Positions 8,691-17,583 of a DNA stretch of 64,000 nt are shown here, piece after piece (the first letter of the stretch is position 1; each line of letters starts with the position of its first letter). The stretch is taken from assembly GCF_001766675.1 (NCBI RefSeq), contig NZ_MJLT01000007.1, forward strand, positions 17,169 to 81,168. The letters run 5' to 3'. The position numbers and the translations under genes were made by a program. Under the pieces are notes generated by a model. The model had not been told where the DNA came from, did no database searches, and worked only from the letters and a program-made list of their open reading frames with translations. The DNA is from Arthrobacter sp. SW1 (lineage in GTDB: Bacteria; Actinomycetota; Actinomycetes; Actinomycetales; Micrococcaceae).

Positions 8691-11249
8691 ATGACCCAGC
8701 CGGGCAAGATTCAACAGGAAATCGTGGACGCCGTGGTGGTGGGCTCCGGATTCGGTGGTTCCGTGGCAGCCTTGCGGCTGGCCGAGGCCGGTAAATCCGT
8801 GGTGCTCATGGAGCGCGGAAAACCGTACCCGCCGGGCAGTTTCGCGCGGACCCCCGCTGAGATGGGCAGGAACTTCTGGGACCCGGACCGCGGGCTCTAT
8901 GGTTTGTTCGATGCGTGGACCTTCCGCGGCATGGAAGGCCTGGTCTCCAGCGGGCTGGGCGGCGGCTCCCTGATCTACGCCAACGTGCTCCTGCGCAAGG
9001 ATCCCAAGTGGTTCGTCAAGGAATCCCCGGTGCCGGGTGGCGGCTACGAAAACTGGCCTTTCGATTACGACGACCTCGAGCCGTTCTACAAGGACGCCGA
9101 GGACATGCTGCGGCCGGTCCCCTACCCGTACCAGGACACGGCCAAGACCGCGGCCATGGAAGCCGCGGCGGAGGCACTGGGCCTGTCCATCACGCGCCCG
9201 CCGATCGCCGTTACCTTCACCACCGGCCCCGGCGCCGATCCCGGCAGCAACCAGCCGCTCCAGCCCGCGCCCTACGGCAGCATCCACGGTTCCCGGGCCG
9301 TACGCACCACCTGCACCCTCTGCGGCGAATGCGACCTGGGCTGCAATTCCGGCGCCAAGAACACCCTGGACCACAACTACCTCTCCGCGGCGAAGAAAGC
9401 CGGGGCGGACATCCGCACGCTCCACGACGTCCGCGGCATCAGGCCGCTCGGCTCACCAGGCTCTTCGGATGCCGGCTACGAGGTCCGGTATGTGGTGCAT
9501 GATCCGCAGAATCCGGGCGGGCTGCTGCGCGAACGGATCATCCGCTGCCGCCACCTGGTACTGGGTGCCGGGACGTTCGGCAGCAACTTCCTGCTGCTGC
9601 GCAACCGGGCATCGCTGCCTGGGCTGAGCGATGCCCTGGGCTCCCGGTTCAGCGGCAACGGCGACCTCCTGACCCTGGTGATGAACGCCAAGATCCGCAA
9701 CGGCTCCCCCGTCCCGGCCGTCCGTACCCTCACCGGCAGCCGCGGGCCCGTCATCACCACGGCCATTCGGGTGCCGGACACTGCGGACGGCGGCAGCGGC
9801 CGCGGCTACTACGTGGAAGACGCCGGCTACCCGGCCTTCATGAACTGGCTGATCGAGACCGGCCAGCTGGGCAAGGTGGCCCGCCGCACCGCCCGGGTGG
9901 CCGTCCAGTTGCTCAAGGACCGGCTGTTCGAAGCCCGGCGTTCCAACATCTCCGCGGATCTCGCTGCCGCACTCGGCGACGGAAGCCTGTCCGCCAGTTC
10001 GCTGCCGCTGCTGGGCATGGGCCGCGACATCCCGGACGGCGTGCTGAGCCTGCAGGACGGCCGGCTCGCGGTGGACTGGACGCTTGCCACCTCGAAGAAC
10101 TACTTCGGCCGGATGCGCAAGACCATGGAAGAGATCGCCGGAGAGCTCGGCGGGGACTTCGTGGACAATCCGCTGTGGTGGGCCAAACGGGTCATCACGG
10201 TGCACCCGATCGGCGGCGCCCCGGCGGGCCGGAGTCCTTCCGAAGGCGTGTGCGATTCCTACGGCGAGGTGTTCGGCTACCCCGGTATGTTCGTGGTGGA
10301 CGGCGCCGCGATGCCCGGACCTGTGGGCGCCAATCCGTCCCTGACCATCGCCGCCTTCGCCGAACGTGCCTGCCGCCGCCTGCTGGAGGGAACCCGGCCG
10401 GGCACCCGCTCGCTCATGCCGACAGCACTGGCGCCGTCCGCCGTCGTCGACTCCCCTGCGGAGTCCCTGCGCGAGCTGGCTCCGGACGCCACCAAAGGCA
10501 ACGCCGCCAAGCCCGAACGCCCGGCCAAGCCGGCGACGGCGGCACGCGGCCTGGGTGCCCCGGAAACGGCGAACGCCGACGCAACCTCAGTCAGCTTCAC
10601 GGAACAGATGCACGGCTGGTTCAGCCCCGGCACGGCCGAGCCTGCCAAGGGCCACAGCCTGGGCCGCGACAGGGACCGCCGCATCATGTTCGAACTGACC
10701 ATCACCGCCCCGGACATCGACGCCTTCGTGGCGGACCCCCTGCATCGGGCCACCGCCGAGGGGTATGTGCTGGCGGACCAGTTCGGCGGGCGCATGCCCG
10801 TGGAGAAGGGCTGGTTCAAGCAGTTCGTGGCGGACGCTTCCCCGGACGCGCGCCCGGCCCGGCGCATGCTCTACCGGCTGTGGCTGCGGGATCCGGGCGG
10901 CACCCCGCTCACCTTCACCGGGTTCAAGGTCATCCATAACGACGCCGGCCTGGACTCCTGGGCGGACACCACCACCCTGTATGCCACGATCGTGCGCGGG
11001 CACGTGCCGCCGCCTGAACTCTCCCCGGAAGCCGCCCTGCCGCCGTCGGCCGAGTGGGCGCCGCCGGAGCCGGCATCCGTGGCGGGCTCCGGAATCCTGC
11101 GCATCCGCCCGCTCGACTTCGCGAAGCAACTCACCACCTTCCGTGCCAAAGGCCCGGATCCCCTGCCGGCGCTGGCCGCGTTCGGGAACTTCTTTCTGGG
11201 CGAACTGTGGCGGGTCTACGGCAAAACCACCGCGAAGCCACGGCCATGA
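8691..11249 (+). CDS. GMC-family (cholesterol-oxidase-like) flavoprotein with extra C-terminal domain
   Basis: The 852-residue protein starts with an FAD-binding GSGFGGS at residues 18-24 and has the GMC C-terminal active-site region HPIGGAP (about 505) and GANPSLT (about 547). This resembles the ChoD/cholesterol-oxidase branch. A CxxCxxCxxxC motif occupies C208, C211, C214 and C218 and is followed by AKNTLDHNYL; this spacing resembles ferredoxin and occurs in this GMC branch. An Ala/Pro-rich linker (about 565-625) leads to a domain (about 630-840) that resembles the tail of the patatin at 16148. ATG at 8691 has AAGGAAC upstream. It opens the seven-gene operon to 17491. The substrate is unknown; oxidation of a sterol- or terpenoid-like alcohol is only an inference from the family. 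Confidence 0.85.
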   Translation: MTQPGKIQQEIVDAVVVGSGFGGSVAALRLAEAGKSVVLMERGKPYPPGSFARTPAEMGRNFWDPDRGLYGLFDAWTFRGMEGLVSSGLGGGSLIYANVLLRKDPKWFVKESPVPGGGYENWPFDYDDLEPFYKDAEDMLRPVPYPYQDTAKTAAMEAAAEALGLSITRPPIAVTFTTGPGADPGSNQPLQPAPYGSIHGSRAVRTTCTLCGECDLGCNSGAKNTLDHNYLSAAKKAGADIRTLHDVRGIRPLGSPGSSDAGYEVRYVVHDPQNPGGLLRERIIRCRHLVLGAGTFGSNFLLLRNRASLPGLSDALGSRFSGNGDLLTLVMNAKIRNGSPVPAVRTLTGSRGPVITTAIRVPDTADGGSGRGYYVEDAGYPAFMNWLIETGQLGKVARRTARVAVQLLKDRLFEARRSNISADLAAALGDGSLSASSLPLLGMGRDIPDGVLSLQDGRLAVDWTLATSKNYFGRMRKTMEEIAGELGGDFVDNPLWWAKRVITVHPIGGAPAGRSPSEGVCDSYGEVFGYPGMFVVDGAAMPGPVGANPSLTIAAFAERACRRLLEGTRPGTRSLMPTALAPSAVVDSPAESLRELAPDATKGNAAKPERPAKPATAARGLGAPETANADATSVSFTEQMHGWFSPGTAEPAKGHSLGRDRDRRIMFELTITAPDIDAFVADPLHRATAEGYVLADQFGGRMPVEKGWFKQFVADASPDARPARRMLYRLWLRDPGGTPLTFTGFKVIHNDAGLDSWADTTTLYATIVRGHVPPPELSPEAALPPSAEWAPPEPASVAGSGILRIRPLDFAKQLTTFRAKGPDPLPALAAFGNFFLGELWRVYGKTTAKPRP

Positions 11250-11259
11250 AACGCCTGCC

Positions 11260-13254
11260 ATGAAACGCCACGAGCTCGCACTGCACAGCAAGGAACTGGG
11301 CTTCACACCCCGGGAGGCCGTGCGCTGGCTCGCCCCGATCGCCCTCGCCCGTACGGCGTTGAAGGTCATGACGGCCACGGTCTTCGCCGACTTCGGGGAC
11401 AAGCGCGAACTGGAAGCGGGCCTTCCCGGCACGCCCCTCGATCTGGGCCGCCTGCCGCTGCCGGGCCAGGCCGGGCAGCCACTGGTGGCGGAGAAGGAGC
11501 TGCGGGTCCCCGTCCCCTTGAAGGTTCCCGACGGCGGCCTGTGGCTGGACTTCGCGGCGGACCTGGGCGACGGTTTCGACGCCACGTACACCGTGGCCTA
11601 CCTCCTCGCCCAGGAACGCCTGGCGGTGGACGGGATGGAGCTCAAGCGCGGCAACATCCTGGTGCTCGGCGGCGACGAGGTGTATCCGGTGGCCTCGCCG
11701 GGGCAGTACGAGGACCGCATGCTCGGGCCGTACCGCAAGGCCTTCCCTGCTCCCGCCGCGCCGGGCCCGCCCGTGGTGGAGTGCCCTCCGGCCACCGTCA
11801 TGCTCGCGCTGCCCGGCAACCACGATTGGTACGACGGCCTCACCTCCTTCATCCGCATCTTCACCCGGCATCGCAGCATCGGCTCCTGGCGCACCATCCA
11901 GAACCGCAGCTACTTCGCGGTGCGGCTCTCCGGCGGGGCCGGCACCCCGGGCTGGTGGCTGCTGGGCTTGGACAGCCAGCTGGGCCAGTACATCGACGAA
12001 CCGCAGCTGGAGTACTTCTACCGCAACGTCACCAGCCAGCTCGTCAGGGGCGACTCGATCATCCTCTGCCTCGCCTCGCCGTCGTGGGTGTATTCGGAAA
12101 TCGCCGGCGACCCCGCCTTCCAGCAGGCGGACTTCTTCGAGCAGGACTACCTGCGCCGGCGCTTCAATCCGCGGACCGGCCTGTTCGAGGACACCGGTGC
12201 GGAGGTCCGCCTGTGGTTGAGCGGGGACCTGCACCACTACTCGCGGTATGAAGAAGCAGCGCCCTCCGGAACTGCAGCGCCCGACGACGGCGGGCCGGCC
12301 CAGCTGATCACCTGCGGCCTGGGCGGAGCGTACCTCTCCGAGACGCACTGGCTGCCGCCGGACATCGAACTGCCTGCCCCCGCGCAGGCATCGGCCCCGT
12401 CCCGCTCGCCGGGCCCGTCCCGCAGTTCCGCCCCGGGCCGCCGTTTCGTCCGGGCCCCCGGCAGCCACCCCGCCACCGACATCAGCCGGCAGTTGGCCCT
12501 CCGCCTGGCCAATCCGTTCTCGCCCTACTGGCTGCCCGCCCGGAATCCCGCGTTCGGCCCCCTGCTCGGCCTGCTGCATGCCGTGGTGTTCCTGACGGGC
12601 TGGGTCATCTACGGCAGCGTCCGGAACCGGCCCCTCATGGAAGCACTCGAAGGCGTGGGCCTGGCGCGGGCGCTGCTCTTCGGCGTGCTCGGTCCGTTGC
12701 TCGCGCTCGCGCTGCTGGTGCTGGGCTGGAACCTCCTCGGCAGGGTCCGATGGTTCCGCGACTGGTTCCGGGACCGCGGCGGAACGTTGACTTTCCTCCG
12801 CGGCCTCCTCTACCAGCTCACCGCGCTCGGCGCCGGGCTCAGCCTGGCAGTCATGGTGTCCTGGCTCCCCCTGCCAAGCGGACCGGCCGCCCTGCTGGTG
12901 CTCGGCGTCGTCTTCCTTTCCGGCTGGGTGCTGGGCAGCGAGGCGTTCGCGCTCTACATCCTGCGCACGCCGGGCGGCGAGGTGGCCTCGTGGAAGATGT
13001 CCGGCCAGGCCGTGGAGGACCACAAGGGTTTCCTGCGCATGCGCCTGGACCCGGACGGCAGCCTCACCGTGCACCCCCTGCTGGTGGAAACGGTCTGCCG
13101 GGACTGGGACCTTGAAGACACGCACGACGGCGCCCGGCCGGTTCCAGCAGCCGGCCTGCCTGCCGTGCGGCTGCTGGAGCAGCCCGTCACCGTCCGGCCA
13201 ACCGCCCCTGCCACCCCAACTGCCACCGCACCGCGGGAAGGAACCCGACCATGA
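11260..13254 (+). CDS. Membrane-anchored metallophosphoesterase
   Basis: The 664-residue protein has calcineurin-like metallophosphoesterase motifs: GGDEVYP (about residue 138), GNHDWYDG (about 186) and SGDLHHYS (about 321). These provide the Asp, Asn-His and His metal ligands. A Pro/Ser-rich stretch (about 370-405) leads to four hydrophobic helices between about 430 and 570, so the enzyme is probably membrane-bound. The ATG at 11260 is in frame 10 bp after the GMC stop; a nearer ATG at 11246 is out of frame. Its stop overlaps the next start by 4 nt. It may remove phosphate from a lipid intermediate in the same pathway, which is inference from operon context. Confidence 0.82.
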   Translation: MKRHELALHSKELGFTPREAVRWLAPIALARTALKVMTATVFADFGDKRELEAGLPGTPLDLGRLPLPGQAGQPLVAEKELRVPVPLKVPDGGLWLDFAADLGDGFDATYTVAYLLAQERLAVDGMELKRGNILVLGGDEVYPVASPGQYEDRMLGPYRKAFPAPAAPGPPVVECPPATVMLALPGNHDWYDGLTSFIRIFTRHRSIGSWRTIQNRSYFAVRLSGGAGTPGWWLLGLDSQLGQYIDEPQLEYFYRNVTSQLVRGDSIILCLASPSWVYSEIAGDPAFQQADFFEQDYLRRRFNPRTGLFEDTGAEVRLWLSGDLHHYSRYEEAAPSGTAAPDDGGPAQLITCGLGGAYLSETHWLPPDIELPAPAQASAPSRSPGPSRSSAPGRRFVRAPGSHPATDISRQLALRLANPFSPYWLPARNPAFGPLLGLLHAVVFLTGWVIYGSVRNRPLMEALEGVGLARALLFGVLGPLLALALLVLGWNLLGRVRWFRDWFRDRGGTLTFLRGLLYQLTALGAGLSLAVMVSWLPLPSGPAALLVLGVVFLSGWVLGSEAFALYILRTPGGEVASWKMSGQAVEDHKGFLRMRLDPDGSLTVHPLLVETVCRDWDLEDTHDGARPVPAAGLPAVRLLEQPVTVRPTAPATPTATAPREGTRP

Positions 13255-14288
13255 CCGTTACCCGTAGCGAGCACCTCAGCGAGGTCATTCCCTTCCCGGC
13301 CGGCGACGGCACGCCGCTGAACCTCGTGCACGTCACCTCACCGGTGGAACCGGCGAAAGGGCCGGTGCTGCTGGTGCACGGTTCCGGGGTGCGGGCGGAG
13401 CTGTTCCGGCCGCCTGTTCCCACGACCATCGTGGACGTGCTGCTGGAGGACGGCTGGGACGTCTGGATGCTGAACTGGCGCGCCTCCATCGACCTGGACC
13501 CGCTGTCCTGGACGCTCGGCGACGCCGCGGTGTACGACCATCCCGCCGCCGTCGAGCACGTCCTCAACGCCACCGGTGCGGACACGCTCAAGGCGGTGGT
13601 GCACTGCCAGGGCTCCACCTCCTTCACCATGTCCGCCGCGGCGGGGCTGTTGCCCCGGGTGGACACCGTGATCTCCAACGCGGTGTCCCTGCACCCGGTG
13701 GTTCCGGCGTTCTCGCGCTTCAAAATCGACCATTTCACGCCGATCGTGAAGGCCTTCACCCCGTATCTTTCGCCGGCGTGGGGAAACCGCTCCAAGGGCT
13801 ACTTCACCCGTTTCCTGCGTTTCCTGGTCAAGGCCACGCACCACGAATGCGACAACACCGTCTGCAAGCTGGTGAGCTTCACCTACGGCAGCGGCCGGCC
13901 CGCGCTGTGGTCCCATGAAAACCTCGACGACGCCACGCACGAATGGATCAAGGGCGAGTTCGCCGAAGTGCCGGTGAGCTTCTTCGAGGAAATGGGGCAC
14001 AGCATCCGCGCCGGGCACATGGTGGCTGCCGGAGCCCACCCCGAACTTCCGGCCAATTACGAAGCCCAGGCGCCCCAGACAAACGCCCGCTTCGTGTTCC
14101 TCGCCGGGCAGGACAACCGTTGTTTCCTGCCCGAGAGCCAGGAGCGCACCTTCCGGTTCTTCCAGCAGCACCGGCCCGGCAAGGACGCGCTCCACCTCAT
14201 CCCCGGCTACGGCCACCTGGACGTCTTCTTCGGCGCCCGTGCCTGGCGGGACACTTTTCCGATCATCGTCAAGGAGCTGAACCAGTGA
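13251..14288 (+). CDS. Alpha/beta hydrolase with a cysteine lipase box (PHA-synthase-like)
   Basis: The 345-residue alpha/beta-hydrolase fold protein has LLVHGSGV near residue 43 (oxyanion strand), a nucleophile elbow VVHCQGS with Cys119, an acid candidate in AGQDNRC (Asp288) and a catalytic His candidate in GYGHLD (His322). Most esterases have Ser in the elbow; Cys in G-x-C-x-G is the signature of polyhydroxyalkanoate synthases. The preceding GWDVWMLNWR also resembles PhaC. An acyl-transfer reaction is therefore as likely as hydrolysis. The gene sits between the metallophosphoesterase and the decarboxylase-like gene with 4-nt overlaps on both sides. Confidence 0.83.
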   Translation: MTVTRSEHLSEVIPFPAGDGTPLNLVHVTSPVEPAKGPVLLVHGSGVRAELFRPPVPTTIVDVLLEDGWDVWMLNWRASIDLDPLSWTLGDAAVYDHPAAVEHVLNATGADTLKAVVHCQGSTSFTMSAAAGLLPRVDTVISNAVSLHPVVPAFSRFKIDHFTPIVKAFTPYLSPAWGNRSKGYFTRFLRFLVKATHHECDNTVCKLVSFTYGSGRPALWSHENLDDATHEWIKGEFAEVPVSFFEEMGHSIRAGHMVAAGAHPELPANYEAQAPQTNARFVFLAGQDNRCFLPESQERTFRFFQQHRPGKDALHLIPGYGHLDVFFGARAWRDTFPIIVKELNQ

Positions 14289-15256
14289 ACAAGCTCAACG
14301 GACTGCTGGCCGGGCTCCTCCGGCTGATGCCCTCCCCGCTGCCACGCCGGCAACAGGAACTGCGTGGGCGCTTTGCGCAGGCGGACGGCATCCCCTACTC
14401 CATGCCCGTCAATTCGGACGACTCCCCCGTGTTCATGGCCGCGTTCCCCATCAACAAGCGCGCCGCTGCGGCCCTGCTGCCCGGCGAGGAAATGCGGCCC
14501 TTCACCCTGTTCGGCAAGGGCCTGCTGGTGGTGACCGTGGTGAACTACAAATCCACGGACATCGGCAGGTACATCGAATACTCCCTGGCGATCGCTATCA
14601 CCCACAGCAGGCGGCCGGTGCCGCCGCTGCTCCCGTTGCTCTTCCAGAAGACGTTCGGCCTGGGGCAGTTCGTGGTGGACCTGCCCGTGAGCACGGAGAT
14701 CTCGGTGAAGGGCGGCAAGGGCATCTGGGGCATGCCCAAGCACCAGGCAAACCTGGACTTCGTGGTCACCGATGCCACGGTGTCCGCGCAGTACGACAAG
14801 GACGGCGTGCTGGGCTGCTTCGTGGAGATCGAGCGCCCCGCACCCTGCGGCCTGCCGCTGAAGCTGGCGGCCTCCAATTACTGCGCATTCCGGGGCATGC
14901 TCTGGAAATCGGATATCTATTTCGAAGCCACAGGTGACATCGCGCTCGGCAAGGCGGCCAAGGCCCGGCTCATTCTGGGCGACGCACCCGGCGTCGCGCT
15001 CCTGAAAACCCTGCAGATCGCCGATAAGCCGGTCTTCACGGCCTGGCTACCCGAAGCGCACGGCGTGCTGGACGACCACTATGAAGCCTGGTTCCTCACC
15101 GCACAGAGCGCCGCCGAAGCCGCGGCGCTGCGCGGCGGCGAGATGATGGACAGCGTCGCCGGGCTCGGCCAGGGCCAGGAATGGCTGGAGCCCCCGGACC
15201 GCAGCCGGATCGGGGCCTGGTCTACGGGTGGCGCAACGGGAAAGGCTGCGTCATGA
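14285..15256 (+). CDS. Acetoacetate decarboxylase-like protein
   Basis: The 323-residue protein resembles the acetoacetate decarboxylase superfamily. GIWGMPKHQA near residues 146-155 corresponds to the region with the Schiff-base lysine (Lys152 here). Classic decarboxylases have two adjacent lysines; here the second position is His, so the lowered pKa mechanism may not apply. It is also longer than the usual 250 residues, with an N-terminal extension. Start is GTG at 14285, overlapping the previous stop as GTGA; no ATG gives similar coupling. The role in this pathway is unknown; beta-keto acid decarboxylation, hydration or aldol chemistry are all known in the superfamily. Confidence 0.78.
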   Translation: MNKLNGLLAGLLRLMPSPLPRRQQELRGRFAQADGIPYSMPVNSDDSPVFMAAFPINKRAAAALLPGEEMRPFTLFGKGLLVVTVVNYKSTDIGRYIEYSLAIAITHSRRPVPPLLPLLFQKTFGLGQFVVDLPVSTEISVKGGKGIWGMPKHQANLDFVVTDATVSAQYDKDGVLGCFVEIERPAPCGLPLKLAASNYCAFRGMLWKSDIYFEATGDIALGKAAKARLILGDAPGVALLKTLQIADKPVFTAWLPEAHGVLDDHYEAWFLTAQSAAEAAALRGGEMMDSVAGLGQGQEWLEPPDRSRIGAWSTGGATGKAAS

Positions 15257-15735
15257 ACTGGCTCCTGTTGCTGAACGCGTTGTACTTCCTGTTCGGAGCC
15301 ACCATGTATGTGGGCACCATGTGGGTGTTGAAGTGGTTCCTCTACCCCACGTGGGAATCGCTGGAACGCGGCAACGTGGACATGCACTTCGGCATACCCA
15401 CCACGCAGGCCACCAAGTTCTTCACCGTGGTGGTGCCGCCCATGTTCATTTCCGGCGGCATCCTGGTCTGGAGCGAATGGGGCAGCGTCCGGGTCATCCC
15501 CGCCGCCATCTGCCTGCTCGGGATCATCACGCTCACCCTGGTGGGGCAGGGAATCATCATTCCCATCAATAAGCGGATCCGTGGCGGGGACTTCAAGGAC
15601 GACGCCGAATTGCGCGGCCTGCTGCGCCGCTGGATGTTCCTCAACGACATCCGTTTCTACGTCTCCACGCTCGTATGGTTGGCCATGGTCTGGCTCTTGG
15701 TGGACCGCGGGCAGTTGGTGGAGTCGTACCTGTGA
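15253..15735 (+). CDS. Small four-helix membrane protein of the lipid operon
   Basis: A 160-residue integral membrane protein that I do not recognise as a named family. It has hydrophobic segments at about residues 3-25, 55-72, 78-100 and 135-153. Charged loops include KRIRGGDFKDD between the third and fourth segments. The start is the ATG at 15253 that overlaps the stop of the decarboxylase-like gene (ATGA). Strict 4-nt coupling to enzymes on both sides suggests it works with them, perhaps as a membrane anchor or transporter component. Confidence 0.75.
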   Translation: MNWLLLLNALYFLFGATMYVGTMWVLKWFLYPTWESLERGNVDMHFGIPTTQATKFFTVVVPPMFISGGILVWSEWGSVRVIPAAICLLGIITLTLVGQGIIIPINKRIRGGDFKDDAELRGLLRRWMFLNDIRFYVSTLVWLAMVWLLVDRGQLVESYL

Positions 15736-16151
15736 AAGCGTCGCCTGCTGCCTGGGCGGCTGCGGACCCGTTGCGGGCCGTCCTCGCCATCATCGCCGTG
15801 ATCACTGTGCTGACCGGCGTCGCGGAGATTCCGTTCGGCTGGTTCATCCTGCCGCTGCTTGGCGCCGAGGCCACGCCCGCGGCCCTGCAGCTGTTCGGCA
15901 CGGTGGGCATGTTCATGATCGTGGTGGGCGGGCTCCTGCTGCACACCCTGCTCAAGGAACATCCCGCACCGGAAGTCATTTTCTGGGCCGGGATCCAGAA
16001 GTCCGGTGCGTTCGCGGCGGTTGCGATCGGGGTCATGAACGGCGTGTTCGCCGGGCCCGCGCTTGCGGTGGCCATTTTCGACCTCGCGACGGCGGTGCTC
16101 TGCTTTGTCTACTGGCGCGGCGTGTACTGGAAGGGAGTGCTGCGCCCATGA
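15732..16151 (+). CDS. Small membrane protein of the lipid operon
   Basis: A 139-residue protein with about four hydrophobic segments (approximately residues 16-40, 50-72, 83-105 and 108-130) and a short basic C-terminus. The chosen start is GTG at 15732, overlapping the previous stop as GTGA; the frame extends further upstream only inside the previous gene. No family was recognised. It differs from its neighbour at 15253 but has similar size and topology, so the pair could form a heteromeric membrane complex, which is speculative. Confidence 0.72.
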   Translation: MKASPAAWAAADPLRAVLAIIAVITVLTGVAEIPFGWFILPLLGAEATPAALQLFGTVGMFMIVVGGLLLHTLLKEHPAPEVIFWAGIQKSGAFAAVAIGVMNGVFAGPALAVAIFDLATAVLCFVYWRGVYWKGVLRP

Positions 16152-17491
16152 AACGCTCCTTGGTGCTGGCCGGCGGCGGCATGCGGGTTGCGTGGCAGGC
16201 CGGCGTGGTGCGTGCCCTCGCCGAAGAAGGCCTGGAGTTCGAGCACGTGGACGGCACCTCCGGCGGGATCCTGACGGCTGGCATGCTGCTTTCGGGGCTC
16301 GGCCCGGAGGAAATGTGTGCCCGCTGGTCCGGCGTGGATGTGAAGGATTTCGGCTCTGCGCTGCCGTTCGGCGATTACCTCAAGGGGCCGTGGTCCCTGC
16401 CCGCACTCGGCGATGCCGACGGCCTCCTCAACAAAGTGTTCCCGGCCTTGGGAATTGACGACGCAACCATCCGGGCCCGCGCGGCGGAACCGGGCGCCGT
16501 CGGGGGTTCCTTCAACGTGGTGGAGTTCACCGGCAAACGCTGCCACGCGATCGACGCCACCCTGATCGACGCCGAACTGATGGCCGCGGGCATGTCCCTG
16601 CCGATCTTCCTGACGCCGCTGCGACGCGACGGGAAGGTATGGACAGACGCCGTCTGGGTGCGCGACGCCAACGTGCAGGAGGCGCTGCGGCGCGGGGCGG
16701 AGGAGGTATGGCTGATCTGGTGTATCGGGAATTCACCGTATTGGGGCGACGGGCCGCTGGAGCAGTACGTGCACATGATCGAGATGAGCGCCATGGGAGC
16801 GCTCCTGGCCGATTTCGAGGCGGCGTCCGCGGCAGGGCGGGAGTTCGTGCTGCATGTGGTGCGGCCCGAGCATCCGCTGCCGTTGGATCCGGAGTTCTAC
16901 CTGGGCCGGATCAGCGCTGATGCCCTCGTGGCCATGGGCTACCGGGATGCCCGGGCTTATCTTTCATCCCGGTCCCCGGGCGGGCTGCCCAAGGACGAGC
17001 GGTGCACGGCGATGAGCGAGGCTCCTCCCGGTGTGCGGTACACGGACCGGCTGCACGGGTCTTTGGAGGGCGCGGACCTCGGGTTTACGGCCGTGGTGGA
17101 GATGCCCTCTTCCGGAGCCGGCGCCCGGCTTTCCGGGTTCCTGGATTGCCCGGCCTTCGGTGCCCGGCGCTTCCTGGCCGGTGGCCGCGTCGAATCGTCC
17201 GGTGAGACGCTCCGGTACCGCGCACAAATAATGCTCGACGACGGCTGGCACGGTGTGTTGGTGACCCGCACCTTCCACGATGATCCGGGTCCGGATGCGT
17301 GGGCGGATTCGCGGTCTGCGGTCCTGGAGGTGGAGGGCTTTCCCGCGGTTGAACTGCGCATGGCCCTGGGCGATGCGGCCGCCTTGATCGCCTCCGTGGA
17401 ACCGATGGGGTCGCACGGTTTCCTGGACCGGGCCTCAGCGGCCGCGGGATTCATCGGCAACGGCCTGCGGGAGTTGCTGGCGAGGTATTGA
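16148..17491 (+). CDS. Patatin-like phospholipase with extra C-terminal domain
   Basis: The 447-residue protein has the patatin glycine-rich oxyanion loop GGGMRVAW near residue 9, the nucleophile motif GTSGG with Ser38, and Asp167 in the TDAVW segment in place of the usual DGG/DGA. The Ser-Asp dyad of a lipid acyl hydrolase is thus present, with a variant Asp motif. Residues about 300-447 form a second domain (starting YTDRLHGSL, with GPDAWADS and a final NGLRELLARY) that resembles the C-terminal domain of the GMC protein at 8691. ATG at 16148 overlaps the previous stop (ATGA). It is the last gene of the operon. The likely activity is hydrolysis of an acyl ester on a membrane lipid. Confidence 0.84.
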   Translation: MKRSLVLAGGGMRVAWQAGVVRALAEEGLEFEHVDGTSGGILTAGMLLSGLGPEEMCARWSGVDVKDFGSALPFGDYLKGPWSLPALGDADGLLNKVFPALGIDDATIRARAAEPGAVGGSFNVVEFTGKRCHAIDATLIDAELMAAGMSLPIFLTPLRRDGKVWTDAVWVRDANVQEALRRGAEEVWLIWCIGNSPYWGDGPLEQYVHMIEMSAMGALLADFEAASAAGREFVLHVVRPEHPLPLDPEFYLGRISADALVAMGYRDARAYLSSRSPGGLPKDERCTAMSEAPPGVRYTDRLHGSLEGADLGFTAVVEMPSSGAGARLSGFLDCPAFGARRFLAGGRVESSGETLRYRAQIMLDDGWHGVLVTRTFHDDPGPDAWADSRSAVLEVEGFPAVELRMALGDAAALIASVEPMGSHGFLDRASAAAGFIGNGLRELLARY

Positions 17492-17583
17492 GTGCACCCC
17501 AGGCGGCAGCATCACGGGCGAACCCGGGCGAACCAGCGCAAGCCCGGTCAGCCCAGCTCCTCCGGCAATCCAGCCAATCCGGA

